In this document: in pieces, positions 52,482 through 63,472 of the stretch
Layout of the letters: every line of letters starts with the position of its first letter
How positions within the stretch are numbered: the first letter of the stretch is position 1
Assembly: GCF_004792295.1 (NCBI RefSeq)
Contig: NZ_SRRY01000001.1
Span: 1,746,501 to 1,810,500, forward strand
DNA: 64,000 bases
From: Pseudoalteromonas sp. MEBiC 03607
Lineage (GTDB): Bacteria > Pseudomonadota > Gammaproteobacteria > Enterobacterales > Alteromonadaceae
Reading direction: 5' to 3'
The notes under the pieces: generated by a model
What the model was told of the DNA's origin: nothing
The model's input: only the letters and a program-made list of their open reading frames with translations
The model's database searches: none
Translations under genes and position numbers: made by a program

Positions 52482-53639
52482 ATGAAAGAACAAACAAAGC
52501 CGTTACGTATTGCCTTGGTGGCAGGTGAGTTATCAGGTGATATTTTAGGTGAAGGGTTAATAAAAGCACTTAAACGCCGTTTTCCTGATGCTATTTTTGA
52601 GGGGATTGCGGGCCCGCGTATGCAAGCGGCTGGTTGCAATACATTATTCGATATGGACGAATTATCAGTGATGGGCCTAGTCGAAGTGCTAGGCCGATTA
52701 CCGCGCCTACTCAAAATACGCAAACAATTGGTGCAGCATTTTATCGACAACCCACCGGATGTATTTATTGGCATTGATGCGCCTGATTTTAATTTACGTG
52801 TTGAAAAACCGTTAAAAGATGCAGGTATCAAAACGATTCAATATGTCAGCCCGTCAGTGTGGGCGTGGCGCGAAAAACGTATACATAAAATCAGTGCGGC
52901 TACCAATTTAGTATTGGCACTATTACCATTTGAAAAAGCCTTTTACGATAAGCACGATGTACCTTGTACATTTGTGGGTCACACATTAGCTGATGATATT
53001 GCGCTTGAGCATGACCAAACCGAAGCGCGTAATCAGCTTGGTTTATCACAAACAGATAAAGTACTTGCTTTGTTACCAGGTAGCCGGGGTTCTGAAGTAG
53101 GGCTTTTAAGCGAAACCTATATTCAAACAGCAGCGAAATTACAGGCGCAAAATCCTGATCTTAAAATTGTAGTGCCGTTAGTCAATGAAAAACGAAAAGC
53201 ACAGTTTTGTGAGATTTTAGAAAGAACAGCCCCTGATTTAACACTGCAATTATTGGATGGTCAATCAAACCTTGCAATGCAAGCTGCTGATGCCATTTTG
53301 CTTGCCTCAGGTACCGCAACGCTTGAAGGCATGCTGTATAAAAAGCCGATGGTCGTGGGCTACAAAATTAAGCCACTGAGTTATTGGATTTTTAAAACAC
53401 TATTCACTTTTAACATTAAATATTTTTCGTTGCCTAATTTATTAGCCGATGAAGAACTTGTTCCAGAATACTTACAAACTGAGTGTAATGTTGAAAACTT
53501 ATCAGCTGCGCTAACACCTATGTTGAATACGGATAACAGCGAATTAAAAGCGCGCTTTTTAGCTATTCATAAAGACATAAGATTAAATGCCAACGAACAA
53601 GCTGCAGCTGCAGTCGCGGAGTTACTAAATGCAAATTGA
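52482..53639 (+). CDS. lpxB: Lipid-A-disaccharide synthase
   Basis: LpxB is a peripheral-membrane GT19 glycosyltransferase that joins lipid X and UDP-2,3-diacylglucosamine. The 385-residue product shows [20 protein letters not shown] at the N-terminus, [14 protein letters not shown] in the middle and [10 protein letters not shown] plus [20 protein letters not shown] in the C-terminal UDP-binding half. I chose the ATG at 52482 by homology. GTG at 52455 would add nine residues. It has no strong ribosome-binding site. It overlaps rnhB by 11 bases. Confidence 0.95.
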   Translation: MKEQTKPLRIALVAGELSGDILGEGLIKALKRRFPDAIFEGIAGPRMQAAGCNTLFDMDELSVMGLVEVLGRLPRLLKIRKQLVQHFIDNPPDVFIGIDAPDFNLRVEKPLKDAGIKTIQYVSPSVWAWREKRIHKISAATNLVLALLPFEKAFYDKHDVPCTFVGHTLADDIALEHDQTEARNQLGLSQTDKVLALLPGSRGSEVGLLSETYIQTAAKLQAQNPDLKIVVPLVNEKRKAQFCEILERTAPDLTLQLLDGQSNLAMQAADAILLASGTATLEGMLYKKPMVVGYKIKPLSYWIFKTLFTFNIKYFSLPNLLADEELVPEYLQTECNVENLSAALTPMLNTDNSELKARFLAIHKDIRLNANEQAAAAVAELLNAN

Positions 53640-54234
53640 ACGACCGAATGTTAATTATATAGCAGGTGTAGATGAAGTTGGCCGTGGCCCATTAGTGGGT
53701 GATGTTGTTACCGCTGCGGTAATACTTGATCCGAATAAGCCAATAGCAGGTTTAGCTGATTCTAAAAAGTTATCAGATAAAAAACGCCAATTATTAGCGA
53801 TAGAAATAAAAGAAAAAGCTCTGTGCTATGCCATTGGCCGTTGCAGCCCAACTGAAATTGACGAGTTAAATATTCTACATGCCACTATGCTTGCAATGAG
53901 CCGTGCGGTTGAAGGCTTAAGTGTAAAGCCTGAGTTTGTTTTTATTGATGGTAATCGTGTGCCTAGCCAGTTAACTGTGCCAGCACAGGCGGTAGTAAAA
54001 GGTGATAGCCTCGTTGAAGAGATTTCTGCGGCATCTATTTTAGCGAAAGTTGCCCGTGACGAAGAAATGATTGAGCTTGATAAGCGTTATCCTGACTATG
54101 GCTTTGCAGGTCATAAAGGCTATCCAACTAAAGCGCACTTTGCGGCACTCGAACAATACGGGGCAATTGCAGAGCATCGTAAGAGCTTTAAACCTGTTCA
54201 GCGCATTTTGGCGTTGAAAGGAGAGCAATTGTAA
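53629..54234 (+). CDS. rnhB: Ribonuclease HII
   Basis: RNase HII removes ribonucleotides misincorporated in DNA and cuts RNA in RNA-DNA hybrids. The 201-residue product has the catalytic [13 protein letters not shown] motif at the N-terminus, with further acidic residues in [10 protein letters not shown] and the [19 protein letters not shown] segment. [14 protein letters not shown] closes the core. The start lies in the end of lpxB and the stop overlaps the dnaE start by one base, as in the E. coli lpxB-rnhB-dnaE order. Confidence 0.97.
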   Translation: MQIERPNVNYIAGVDEVGRGPLVGDVVTAAVILDPNKPIAGLADSKKLSDKKRQLLAIEIKEKALCYAIGRCSPTEIDELNILHATMLAMSRAVEGLSVKPEFVFIDGNRVPSQLTVPAQAVVKGDSLVEEISAASILAKVARDEEMIELDKRYPDYGFAGHKGYPTKAHFAALEQYGAIAEHRKSFKPVQRILALKGEQL

Positions 54235-57200
54235 TGCCTGCGCCGCAATTTGTTCACTTACGTGTTCACTCAGATTTCTCAATGGTGGACGGCCTTGCTA
54301 AAACCAAGCCGATTGTAGCTAAAGCAGAAGAGTTGCAAATGCCAGCGCTGGCAATCACTGACCAGATGAACTTATGTGGTTTGGTGCGATTTTATGGTGC
54401 GGCGCATGGCGCTGGGATTAAGCCTATAGTTGGTGCTGACTTTTGGTTAAGAAGCCCTGAGTTTGAAGATGAACCAAGTCGCATTACCATCTTAGCGAAA
54501 GATAACGAAGGCTATAAAAACCTTACCTTATTGATCTCTAAAGCGTACCAGCGCGGGCATTTATTTCATCGCCCTGTGGTTGATCGCGAATGGTTGGTAG
54601 AGAATAAAAATGGCCTGATTTTATTATCAGGCGCTAAAGATGGCGACTTAGGCAAAGCCCTACTAAAAGGCAACCCTGGTCTTATTGAGTCTGTGGTTAG
54701 CTTTTATAAGCAGCACTTTAGCGATCATTATTATATTGAGCTTATTCGTACTGAACGCCCCCTAGAAGAAGATTATCTGCATCTGGCTGTTGAGCTTGCC
54801 GCAAAAGAGCAGTTACCTGTGGTAGCAACGAATGAAGTGGTGTTTTTAAAACCAGAAAATTTTGAAGCCCACGAAATCCGAGTGGCAATCCATGACGGTT
54901 ATACCCTAGAAGATAAACGCAGACCAAAACGTTTTTCTGAGCAGCAATATCTAAAAACAGCGGAGCAAATGGCTGAGCTATTTAGCGATATTCCAGAAGC
55001 GTTAGAAAACACCGTAGAAATTGCCAAGCGCTGTAATGTAACCGTGCAGCTAGGAACTTACTTCTTACCTGATTACCCAACCGGTTCACTGAAAATTGAA
55101 GACTTCTTGGTTAAAGTCTCTGAAGATGGTCTTGAAGAGCGTTTACAGTTTTTATTCCCCGATGAGCAAGAGCGCAAAGAAAAACGGGGTGAGTATGATG
55201 AGCGTCTGAAAATAGAGCTCGACGTAATCAACCAAATGGGTTTCCCGGGTTACTTCTTGATCGTAATGGAGTTCATTCAGTGGAGTAAAGATAATAATAT
55301 TCCAGTAGGTCCAGGACGTGGTTCGGGTGCCGGTTCATTGGTTGCTTACGCACTAAAAATCACCGACCTCGATCCACTCGAATTTGACTTACTATTCGAA
55401 CGTTTCTTGAACCCTGAACGTATTTCAATGCCCGATTTCGACGTCGACTTCTGTATGGATAGGCGCGATGAGGTAATTGACCACGTAGCGGCGCTTTATG
55501 GCCGTGACGCGGTATCTCAGATCATCACCTTTGGTACCATGGCTGCAAAAGCGGTTATCCGTGACGTAGGCCGTGTACTTGGTCACCCTTACGGCTTTGT
55601 TGATCGTATTTCAAAATTAGTACCGGGCGATCCGGGCATGACCTTGGCTAAAGCGTTTGATGTTGAGCCGCGTTTACAAGAAGCCTACGACGGTGATGAA
55701 GAGGTAAAAGAGCTTATCGATATGTGTCGCATCCTCGAAGGGTGTACACGTAACGCCGGTAAACACGCTGGTGGTGTTGTAATATCACCAACCACTATCA
55801 CTGACTTTGCGGCCCTTTATTGTGATGATGAAGGTAAATTCCCGGTTACTCAATTTGATAAAAACGACGTTGAGACGGCGGGCTTAGTTAAGTTTGACTT
55901 CTTAGGTTTAAGAACGCTTACCATCTTGCAGTGGGCGCTTGATATGACCAATGAGCGCTTAGCCCGCGAGGGTAAAGAGCCGGTTGATATTAACGCCATT
56001 CCACTTGATGACAAGCCAAGTATTGAGTTATTGCTACGCGCCGAAACCACCGCGGTATTCCAGCTCGAATCTCGTGGTATGAAAGATCTTATTCGTCGTC
56101 TAAAGCCCGACTGCTTCGAAGATATGATCGCACTGGTGGCACTGTTCCGCCCAGGTCCATTGCAATCAGGCATGGTAGATAACTTTATCGACCGTAAGCA
56201 CGGCCGAGAAGAAATATCTTACCCAGACGTTCAGTGGCAACATGAAAGCCTAAAGCCTATTCTTGAGCCGACCTACGGTATCATTCTTTATCAAGAACAA
56301 GTAATGCAAATTGCGCAGGTACTTGCCGGTTATACCCTTGGTGGCGCTGACATGCTGCGTCGTGCAATGGGTAAGAAAAAGCCTGAAGAGATGGCAAAGC
56401 AACGTTCGACTTTTGAAGAAGGCGCTATAAATAATGGCGTTGACGGCGAACTTGCAATGAAAATCTTCGACTTGGTAGAGAAATTCGCGGGTTATGGTTT
56501 TAACAAATCGCACTCTGCTGCTTATGCACTGGTGTCGTATCAAACACTGTGGATGAAGACCCATTATCCAGCTGAGTTTATGGCGGCAGTAATGTCGGCG
56601 GATATGGATAACACCGATAAAATTGTTACCTTGGTTGATGAATGTGAAAACATGAAACTGACCTTGTTACCGCCTGATGTAAATGCCGGTGAGTACAAGT
56701 TTACTGTTAATCTAAAAGGTGAGATTGTTTATGGCATTGGTGCCATTAAAGGCGTGGGTGAAGCACCGGTTGAAGCTATTTTAGAAGCTCGAAGTGAAGG
56801 CGGCCCGTTTAAAGACTTATTTGATTTTTGTGCCAGAGTTGACTTAAAACGCTTAAACAAGCGCGTGGTCGAAAAACTTATCTATGCAGGCGCACTTGAT
56901 CAACTTGGCCCAGATAAAACCCAGCCAGGTCGTGCGACCTTATTAGCGAGCTTAAAAGATGCCATGCGAGCGGCAGATCAACATCATAAAGCAGAGTCAT
57001 TAGGGCAAGCAGATTTGTTTGGTTTATTGGCTACTGAACCAGACGAAGTTGAACAGGCGTTTATCAAAGCGACAGACTTAACTGATAAGCAATGGCTAGA
57101 CGGTGAAAAAGATACCTTAGGGCTTTACTTAACTGGCCATCCAATTAACCAGTACCGTAAAGAACTAAAGCATTACACCTCGGGAAGGCTAGTAGACTTG

Positions 57201-57725
57201 CAGCCCACAAATCGTGATGTGCAGTCAACAGCGGCTGGCCTTGTTATCAATGCCCGAACCTTGATAAATAAAAAGGGAAATCGTTGGGGTCTTATAACTT
57301 TAGATGACAAGAGTGCCCGTATTGATGTACGCTTATTCCCAGAACAGTTTGAAATGTACCAAGATATGCTGCAAGTTAACAATATCTTGGTAATATCCGG
57401 ACAGGTCAGCTTTGATAACTTCTCTGGTGGCATTACAATGACTGCTAGAGACATATGCACCATTGCCGAAGCGCGAGAAAAACGTATAAAAGCGATTAAA
57501 ATGACGCTGAATATGGTGCAGATCGAGGCAAACTTCTTCGATAATTTACAAAAAGTACTTGAACCTTATAAGTTTGGTACATGTCCTATTAAAGTATTCT
57601 ATCAACGTCCGGATGCGTTGGCTGAGATTACCTTAGGGACTGAATGGTGTGTTACGCCTAGTGATGACTTAATTCATAAGTTGTCATTGATGGCGGCGCA
57701 AGATGTAGAACTAGAATTTAATTAA
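54234..57725 (+). CDS. dnaE: DNA polymerase III alpha subunit
   Basis: DnaE is the replicative polymerase. The 1163-residue product (E. coli 1160) contains the N-terminal PHP domain ([16 protein letters not shown]) and the palm with catalytic aspartates in [15 protein letters not shown]. The fingers and tandem HhH region follow, with [19 protein letters not shown]. An OB domain lies near residue 990 onward ([18 protein letters not shown]), and the C-terminal tau-binding part ends the protein. The PHP metal motifs are degenerate compared with exonuclease-type PHP domains, as in E. coli. Confidence 0.98.
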   Translation: MPAPQFVHLRVHSDFSMVDGLAKTKPIVAKAEELQMPALAITDQMNLCGLVRFYGAAHGAGIKPIVGADFWLRSPEFEDEPSRITILAKDNEGYKNLTLLISKAYQRGHLFHRPVVDREWLVENKNGLILLSGAKDGDLGKALLKGNPGLIESVVSFYKQHFSDHYYIELIRTERPLEEDYLHLAVELAAKEQLPVVATNEVVFLKPENFEAHEIRVAIHDGYTLEDKRRPKRFSEQQYLKTAEQMAELFSDIPEALENTVEIAKRCNVTVQLGTYFLPDYPTGSLKIEDFLVKVSEDGLEERLQFLFPDEQERKEKRGEYDERLKIELDVINQMGFPGYFLIVMEFIQWSKDNNIPVGPGRGSGAGSLVAYALKITDLDPLEFDLLFERFLNPERISMPDFDVDFCMDRRDEVIDHVAALYGRDAVSQIITFGTMAAKAVIRDVGRVLGHPYGFVDRISKLVPGDPGMTLAKAFDVEPRLQEAYDGDEEVKELIDMCRILEGCTRNAGKHAGGVVISPTTITDFAALYCDDEGKFPVTQFDKNDVETAGLVKFDFLGLRTLTILQWALDMTNERLAREGKEPVDINAIPLDDKPSIELLLRAETTAVFQLESRGMKDLIRRLKPDCFEDMIALVALFRPGPLQSGMVDNFIDRKHGREEISYPDVQWQHESLKPILEPTYGIILYQEQVMQIAQVLAGYTLGGADMLRRAMGKKKPEEMAKQRSTFEEGAINNGVDGELAMKIFDLVEKFAGYGFNKSHSAAYALVSYQTLWMKTHYPAEFMAAVMSADMDNTDKIVTLVDECENMKLTLLPPDVNAGEYKFTVNLKGEIVYGIGAIKGVGEAPVEAILEARSEGGPFKDLFDFCARVDLKRLNKRVVEKLIYAGALDQLGPDKTQPGRATLLASLKDAMRAADQHHKAESLGQADLFGLLATEPDEVEQAFIKATDLTDKQWLDGEKDTLGLYLTGHPINQYRKELKHYTSGRLVDLQPTNRDVQSTAAGLVINARTLINKKGNRWGLITLDDKSARIDVRLFPEQFEMYQDMLQVNNILVISGQVSFDNFSGGITMTARDICTIAEAREKRIKAIKMTLNMVQIEANFFDNLQKVLEPYKFGTCPIKVFYQRPDALAEITLGTEWCVTPSDDLIHKLSLMAAQDVELEFN

Positions 57726-57741
57726 TTAGGTAGTTTAGAGC

Positions 57742-58698
57742 ATGAGCCTCAATTATCTTGATTTTGAGCTTCCAATCGCAGAATTAGAAGCAAAAATTGA
57801 AGAATTACAAAATGTAAGCCGCGCTGGCGAATTAGACCTTGGATTAGAAGAGGAAGTCAGTCGATTAAAAGAAAAAAGTGCTGAAATGAAAGAGAAAATT
57901 TTCTCTGAATTAGGTGCTTGGCAGGTTTCTCAGTTAGCCCGTCATCCGTTGCGTCCTTATACTCGTGATTACATCGAGCGCATTTTCACGGAATTTGACG
58001 AACTAGCAGGCGACCGTACCTTCGCTAACGACCCAGCTATATTAGGTGGTATTGCACGTTTTGAAGGTCAACCTGTAATGGTTATCGGCCAACAAAAAGG
58101 TCGTGACACGGCTGAAAAAATCAAACGCAACTTTGGTATGCCAAAGCCAGAAGGTTACCGTAAAGCATTACGCTTAATGGAAATGGCTGAGCGCTTTAAA
58201 ATGCCAATTATGACATTTATCGACACACCAGGGGCATACCCAGGTGTTGGTGCTGAAGAGCGTGGTCAAAGTGAGGCTATCGCACGCAATCTTAAAGTAA
58301 TGGCTGCGTTAAAAGTACCAACGATCTGTACTGTAATTGGTGAAGGTGGTTCAGGTGGTGCACTTGCAATTGGTGTGGGTGACCGCGTTAACATGTTGCA
58401 ATACAGCACTTACTCTGTGATCTCGCCAGAAGGTTGTGCATCAATCTTATGGAAAAGCGCAGATAAAGCACCATTAGCTGCAGAAGCAATGGGTGTAACC
58501 GCAGCGCGCGTTAAAGAGCTTGATTTAATCAACAATGTGATTGAAGAGCCTTTAGGTGGTGCGCACCGCAATTACGATGCGATGGCACGTAATCTTAAAA
58601 ACCAACTTAAACGCGACCTAGCTGAATTACAAGGCCTTTCACTTGATGAAATGCTTGATCAGCGTTACAAACGTTTAATGTCGTTTGGTTATTGCTAA
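57742..58698 (+). CDS. accA: Acetyl-CoA carboxylase carboxyltransferase subunit alpha
   Basis: AccA forms with AccD the carboxyltransferase that makes malonyl-CoA, the committed step of fatty-acid synthesis. The 318-residue product starts [20 protein letters not shown], carries the crotonase-type oxyanion region [20 protein letters not shown] and [17 protein letters not shown], and has the usual length (319 in E. coli). It follows dnaE by 16 bases and ends the operon with a strong terminator. Confidence 0.97.
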   Translation: MSLNYLDFELPIAELEAKIEELQNVSRAGELDLGLEEEVSRLKEKSAEMKEKIFSELGAWQVSQLARHPLRPYTRDYIERIFTEFDELAGDRTFANDPAILGGIARFEGQPVMVIGQQKGRDTAEKIKRNFGMPKPEGYRKALRLMEMAERFKMPIMTFIDTPGAYPGVGAEERGQSEAIARNLKVMAALKVPTICTVIGEGGSGGALAIGVGDRVNMLQYSTYSVISPEGCASILWKSADKAPLAAEAMGVTAARVKELDLINNVIEEPLGGAHRNYDAMARNLKNQLKRDLAELQGLSLDEMLDQRYKRLMSFGYC

Positions 58699-58714
58699 AC
58701 ACTGCTTAAAATTG

Positions 58715-58741
58715 AAAAAAGCCGCTTTTGCGGCTTTTTTT
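58715..58741 (+). terminator. Rho-independent terminator of accA
   Basis: AAAAAAGCCGC, loop TTTT and GCGGCTTTTTTT. Confidence 0.93.
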
Positions 58742-58789
58742 GTTTTATAATGCTGATAACACAGACGCTTGTATACTCATTGGTTTTTA

Positions 58790-60100
58790 ATGCAAACATC
58801 AGATTTATATCACCATTTTTTAGCTCAATTACGGCCGTTGCTGAACGCTGAACACAGCTGCTTTAGTGTTGCCTTATCAGGCGGTGTTGACTCTGTTGTG
58901 TTGTTACATTTAATGAACCAAGTTCAAAAGCAGCTCCCAGAGCTTAAGCTTGAAGCTGTGTATGTTAATCATGGTTTGAGTAAGTATGCCGATGAGTGGC
59001 AAGGATTTTGTAAGTCACTATGTGAAGAGCTCGGTGTAGCATTTAAAGCGGTGCGCGTTGAAATCCAAGAGCGCTCGCGCACTTCACTCGAGGCACAAGC
59101 GCGAGAGGCAAGATACCAAGCTCTTGACGAAAACTGCGTGGCAGGCAGTGTAATACTGCTTGGTCAGCACTTAAATGACCAACTCGAAACCTTCTTGTTG
59201 CGGCTTAAACGCGGCTCAGGCCTGCAAGGCTTAGCATCAATGCCACAAACGCGGTTATTAGCGTCTGGGCGAGTATGTTTTAGACCGCTGATTAATATCA
59301 CACGTGAGCAAATTGAACAGTTTGCCATTAAATTTGCCATTACCCATATCACTGATGATTCAAATGTTGATGAGCGCTTTGACCGCAATTTTTTACGTCA
59401 TCAAGTTTTGCCTATTTTAATGGATCGTTTTCAAGGGTTTGAAAAAAGTGCAGCGCGCAGTATTCGGCTGTTACAACAACAGCAATCGCTGCTCGATGAA
59501 TATACGCAAAGTGACCTTGCACACTGCCAAAATTCACAGGGTGGTTTAAGCTGTGTTGCAATTGCGGAGTTTAGTAAGCCCAGACAAGCAAATCTTGTGC
59601 GTGCGTGGCTAAATCAGTTTACCCATCAACTACCTTCAGAAAATCAGCTACAGCAAATTATTGAGCAAGGTTTAACGGCACAAGCAGATGCGCAGCTAAA
59701 AATTTGTTTGCAAAGCGGCGATGTTCGTCGTCATCAGCAACATTGGTACTTTGTGACTGAGCAGGCAATACCACAGGCAATGGATATTAACTTACAGCCT
59801 ATAGAGCTCACTGATGGCCGTAAACTTATCGTTAAGCAGGGGAAGGGCATCAGAAAGCCTTTAAAAAATGAGCAAGTAAGCGTTGAATTTAATAAGCCGC
59901 AAGCACGTATAAAACCCTTAAAAAAGCCTGGCTCAAACACCTTAAAACATTGGTTTAAAGATGCCAAAGTGGCCCCTTGGTTACGTGCGCAAACACCACT
60001 TATTTTTTATAACGATCAACTCGTGCAAGTAGTGGGCTATTTCACTAGCGCTGAGCACAGTGTTGATGAAGGAATTTTTTGGGAGATATTCTATGAGTGA
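58790..60100 (+). CDS. tilS: tRNA(Ile)-lysidine synthetase
   Basis: TilS attaches lysine to C34 of the minor tRNA-Ile (CAU anticodon), changing its specificity from Met to Ile. The 436-residue product has the N-type pyrophosphatase loop ALSGGVDSVVLLHL, VYVNHGLSKYAD and GQHLNDQLETFLLRLKRGSG in the catalytic domain. A C-terminal TilS domain with LKHWFKDAKVAPWLR follows. I chose the ATG at 58790. A TTG at 58769 would add seven residues, and neither has a clear ribosome-binding site. It overlaps the next gene by eight bases. Confidence 0.95.
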   Translation: MQTSDLYHHFLAQLRPLLNAEHSCFSVALSGGVDSVVLLHLMNQVQKQLPELKLEAVYVNHGLSKYADEWQGFCKSLCEELGVAFKAVRVEIQERSRTSLEAQAREARYQALDENCVAGSVILLGQHLNDQLETFLLRLKRGSGLQGLASMPQTRLLASGRVCFRPLINITREQIEQFAIKFAITHITDDSNVDERFDRNFLRHQVLPILMDRFQGFEKSAARSIRLLQQQQSLLDEYTQSDLAHCQNSQGGLSCVAIAEFSKPRQANLVRAWLNQFTHQLPSENQLQQIIEQGLTAQADAQLKICLQSGDVRRHQQHWYFVTEQAIPQAMDINLQPIELTDGRKLIVKQGKGIRKPLKNEQVSVEFNKPQARIKPLKKPGSNTLKHWFKDAKVAPWLRAQTPLIFYNDQLVQVVGYFTSAEHSVDEGIFWEIFYE

Positions 60101-60437
60101 ACAACCACATGTTGGTTTATCACTAGTTAATAAGGCACCACTAGGTTTGGTGTTGTCACTGTTAGTTGCTGTTATTGCTGGTTTTGTTTATACAGACTTG
60201 AGCTTACTGACACTACTTTATGCCTTAGCTGGCGGCCTGTTGTGTTCAGTATTGCTACTAGGATATTGGTCAGGTAAAGGTGGTATATTCTTTATTTTAG
60301 GCGTACTTACGCCATTGGCCTTAGTGATGGTATCACCCCTTACCACCATGGCTGCATTGCTCTACTTGTTAAGCGGCTTTTTTGCTGGCTTTTGGCTGGT
60401 ATTACTTTGCTATAAGTTTAAAGTTAAAAAAGCCTAG
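60093..60437 (+). CDS. Small hypothetical inner-membrane protein
   Basis: This is a 114-residue, very hydrophobic protein that I do not recognise. Four likely transmembrane helices are visible, beginning LGLVLSLLVAVIAGFVY, LLTLLYALAGGLLCSVLLLG, GGIFFILGVLTPLALVMV and AALLYLLSGFFAGFWLVLLC, with a basic tail KFKVKKA. The ATG at 60093 follows GGGAGA and lies eight bases inside tilS, so it is translated together with tilS. A role in transport or as a membrane partner cannot be inferred. Confidence 0.7.
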   Translation: MSEQPHVGLSLVNKAPLGLVLSLLVAVIAGFVYTDLSLLTLLYALAGGLLCSVLLLGYWSGKGGIFFILGVLTPLALVMVSPLTTMAALLYLLSGFFAGFWLVLLCYKFKVKKA

Positions 60438-60455
60438 CGGGGGATGCTAGGCTTT
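60429..60455. terminator. Bidirectional terminator between convergent genes
   Basis: AAAGCCTAGC, a 7-base loop and GCTAGGCTTT form a 10-bp stem that overlaps the stop of the upstream gene. There is an A-rich left flank and a short T-tail. It serves the GGDEF gene on the minus strand as well. Confidence 0.8.
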
Positions 60456-60462
60456 CTGTTAA

Positions 60463-61359
60463 TTAAAAAGCTCTGGCGCAGTTTCTTCCTGCTGCTTTAG
60501 CTTTGTACAGACCTTTATCTGCACGGGCAAATACATCATTTTCGCAATCTTGGTTAGTTGCTAAAGTATAACCAATACTTGAAGTTACGCGGTATTGTGT
60601 CATCAAGTTAGACTTTTTCACCAGCCGCATAATTCGTTCTGCAACTACTTTGTTAGTTGTGAATTCTGGGTCGTCAATTAATAGTGCAAACTCGTCGCCA
60701 CCAAAGCGAAAAATTGAGTCTGTTCCTCTAACACTACTGCATAGTACTTCTGAGAACTCTTGTAAAACATCATCACCAATTTTATGACCGAAACTATCGT
60801 TCACTTGTTTGAAATTATCTAAATCAAGCAACATTAGGCTAAATGGTCGGTTTTGGCGACGACAACGTTCAAGCTTTTGCGCCAAACTGTCATTAAATTG
60901 ACTTCGGTTATTTAAGCCTGTTAGGGCATCTTTCGTTGCCAAACGTAATACGCGGTTATACATAATGGCATTACGAAGTGGATAAACCAGCGCACTGTGT
61001 AACTGTTCTAATTTAGCTTCTATGCCTTTACCCATTGGGAATTGGCTAAAGTAAATTAATTGCCCTAAACGCTCACTTTCGATATCTAAATCAAAAGAGT
61101 AAGGCGTTTGAGATGTATCACTCCCTGCACTCTGAGACACGCCGAGTGAAGACTGGAACTGTAATCCCGATAAATTAATCAGTTGTTTTGCATGATTAGC
61201 AAAAATCGTCAGTATATTCTCAATTGAAAGTGTGGTTTGCAGCTTAGCAATTAAGTCATGTGGATTATTTGTTTCATTTATTCGGTAATGCTCTGCCGAA
61301 AACGGCAGAAATTCGCCTCGCGCAGACACTCGCTGCGTCAAAATATGGACATTTTCCAT
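60463..61359 (-). CDS. GGDEF-domain protein, probable diguanylate cyclase
   Basis: This 298-residue protein probably makes cyclic di-GMP. The C-terminal GGDEF domain (residues about 135-298) is complete: ATKDALTGLNNRSQF, LLDLDNFKQVNDSFGHKIGD, the catalytic FRFGGDEFALLI and ADKGLYKAK. No RxxD inhibitory site is evident before the GGDEF motif, so product inhibition may be weak. The N-terminal 130 residues have no transmembrane helix and resemble a small GAF-like sensor, with low certainty. It is a single-gene unit, divergent from the antiporter gene. Confidence 0.9.
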   Translation of the reverse strand: MENVHILTQRVSARGEFLPFSAEHYRINETNNPHDLIAKLQTTLSIENILTIFANHAKQLINLSGLQFQSSLGVSQSAGSDTSQTPYSFDLDIESERLGQLIYFSQFPMGKGIEAKLEQLHSALVYPLRNAIMYNRVLRLATKDALTGLNNRSQFNDSLAQKLERCRRQNRPFSLMLLDLDNFKQVNDSFGHKIGDDVLQEFSEVLCSSVRGTDSIFRFGGDEFALLIDDPEFTTNKVVAERIMRLVKKSNLMTQYRVTSSIGYTLATNQDCENDVFARADKGLYKAKAAGRNCARAF

Positions 61360-61498
61360 TAAAATTCTCCCCCCGGAGTGTTTAGTTACTCCTACTTAGC
61401 GAGATTTGTGCCACTTTTTTAAACTGGCTGAAAAACAAATGGTTGCTATAGTTAAAGAAGGCTACAGCTTTATCATCAAGTAGAAGGGAGTTTATTGC

Positions 61499-63472
61499 TT
61501 GCAAAATGTGCTGATTCAAGTGTTTGGCTTGCTAGTTGCTGCCGTATTATTTGTTTGGTTCTTCAAACGAATTGGTTTACCACCTATTCTTGCGTACCTG
61601 GCAACTGGGGTGTTGGCGGGGAGTCACGGTATTGGCTGGATGGCGCAAAGCCATGAAATGCACTTTGTGGCTGAGCTAGGTATTGTGTTTTTATTATTTA
61701 GTTTAGGTCTAGAGTTTTCGTTACCCCGTTTAAGGGCTATGCGTAATATCGTATTCGGCCTTGGCTCATTACAAGTGGTTGTCACCAGCATTGTGTTTAT
61801 GCTGATTTTGTTGCTGCTTGATTACAGCTTACTAAATAGTTTTACTATTGCCAGCTTAATGGCGCTATCTTCAACCGCAGTGGTTGTAAAGCTACTTAAA
61901 GAATCTGGAGAGCTTAACCAACGACGAGGCCAACTTGCCATTGGCGTATTGCTATTCCAAGACATCGCGGTTGTGCCATTACTTATTGTTTATCCACTGC
62001 TAGCACAAAGCGGCTCAGAGGAAATTGTAGGCGCATTGGCGTTTGCACTCACTAAAGGCGCATTGGTTTGTGTTTTACTCTTTGCTATAGGTAAGTGGAT
62101 ACTCCCCAAGGTATTTAGCGAAATCGCCTTGGTAAGAACCGATGAGCTATTTATGTTAACCACGCTATTGGTTGCATTATTCGCAGCTGGGCTTACATAC
62201 TTGTTTGGCTTATCAATGGCATTAGGCGCTTTTTTAGCAGGGATGATGTTAGGAGAAAGTCATTACCGTCACCAGCTAGAGGCGGATATTCGGCCATTTC
62301 GCGATATTTTAATGGGGCTGTTCTTTGTCACAGTCGGTATGCAGCTTGATGTACTTTATGTGCTTAGTAGTTGGTATTGGATCATCACTGTACTGGTTGG
62401 CTTGTTGCTCTTTAAAATAGCGGTGTTATCGATTGCTGCTCAAGTAATGGGTGAGCGTAAGCAAGATGCTGTTTCTGCGGGGATCATGCTTTGGCAAATG
62501 GGGGAGTTTGGTTTTGTACTTATTGCCCTTGCTTCGCAGCACCTTTTAATCAGTGCAGAGCAAGCATCGTTTTTAATTGCAGTAGGGGTGCTATCGATGG
62601 CACTCACGCCTTATCTTATCGAAAAAACACCGTTAATTATTAAAAAACTCGGCCTTTTAAGTCAAACCGGGCAACATTGGCAGCAACCCGCTGCGAGTAG
62701 TCCGTTGTACCATAACCATGTTGTGATCTGTGGGTTTTCACGGGTTGGACAAACCATCGCGCGGTTTTTAAAGCCCGAGGCAATTGAGTACGTAGCAGTA
62801 GAGAGTAATCCAATCTTATTGCAAGAAGCAAAAGCCGCTGGCGAGCCTGTTATATTTGGTCATGTAAATCAAAAAGATATTTTAAAGTCAGCTGGGGTAG
62901 AGCGAGCAAGGCTAGTGATCATTACCTTTACCGACTTTGAGCAAACACAAATAGTGGTTGATGCCATCAAGCAAATCGCGCCCAAGGTCAAGATTCTTGT
63001 GCGTATGCGTGATGATAGTGAACTCGAAACACTAAAAGAACTGGGTGTGACAGAAGTGGTGCCCGAAACCCTTGAGGCAAGCTTGATGCTAGTTTCTCAT
63101 GTTCTTTATATGTCTGGAGTGCCTATGACTCGCATTATCCGCAGAGTAAGTAAAGAACGTCGTAACCGTTACCAATTTTTAAATGGCTTTTTTACCGGCG
63201 ACAAGCTCGATGGAGAGGAAGCAAGTTCAGACCGCTTAGAATATTTGCATGTTATTGCTTTACCCGAGCGAGCTTATGCTGTGAACCAAAAAATCAGCGA
63301 ATTAAAACTTGAACAGCGCCGTGTATCTGTAAGGGCACTTCGTAGGCAAGACCGTGAAATTGACGCTCCATCATCGCAAACTATTTTACTGGCTGGCGAC
63401 ATTTTAGTGCTACAAGGTAAACCGCGCCGAGTAGAGCGAGTAGAGCGGTTTTTGCTGGATGGTTTGGAGTAG
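61499..63472 (+). CDS. CPA2-family monovalent cation:proton antiporter with RCK (TrkA) domains
   Basis: This is a KefB/KefC/YbaL-like transporter of 657 residues that likely exchanges K+ or Na+ for H+. About twelve transmembrane helices occupy residues 1-385, with LLFQDIAVVPLLIVYP carrying the ion-binding Asp. The TrkA-N (RCK) nucleotide-binding domain begins NHVVICGFSRVGQTIARFL (near residue 403). A TrkA-C domain at residues about 570-655 ends it, which E. coli KefB and KefC lack. The TTG start at 61499 follows AAGGGAG by eight bases. No KefG/KefF partner gene is adjacent. Confidence 0.88.
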   Translation: MQNVLIQVFGLLVAAVLFVWFFKRIGLPPILAYLATGVLAGSHGIGWMAQSHEMHFVAELGIVFLLFSLGLEFSLPRLRAMRNIVFGLGSLQVVVTSIVFMLILLLLDYSLLNSFTIASLMALSSTAVVVKLLKESGELNQRRGQLAIGVLLFQDIAVVPLLIVYPLLAQSGSEEIVGALAFALTKGALVCVLLFAIGKWILPKVFSEIALVRTDELFMLTTLLVALFAAGLTYLFGLSMALGAFLAGMMLGESHYRHQLEADIRPFRDILMGLFFVTVGMQLDVLYVLSSWYWIITVLVGLLLFKIAVLSIAAQVMGERKQDAVSAGIMLWQMGEFGFVLIALASQHLLISAEQASFLIAVGVLSMALTPYLIEKTPLIIKKLGLLSQTGQHWQQPAASSPLYHNHVVICGFSRVGQTIARFLKPEAIEYVAVESNPILLQEAKAAGEPVIFGHVNQKDILKSAGVERARLVIITFTDFEQTQIVVDAIKQIAPKVKILVRMRDDSELETLKELGVTEVVPETLEASLMLVSHVLYMSGVPMTRIIRRVSKERRNRYQFLNGFFTGDKLDGEEASSDRLEYLHVIALPERAYAVNQKISELKLEQRRVSVRALRRQDREIDAPSSQTILLAGDILVLQGKPRRVERVERFLLDGLE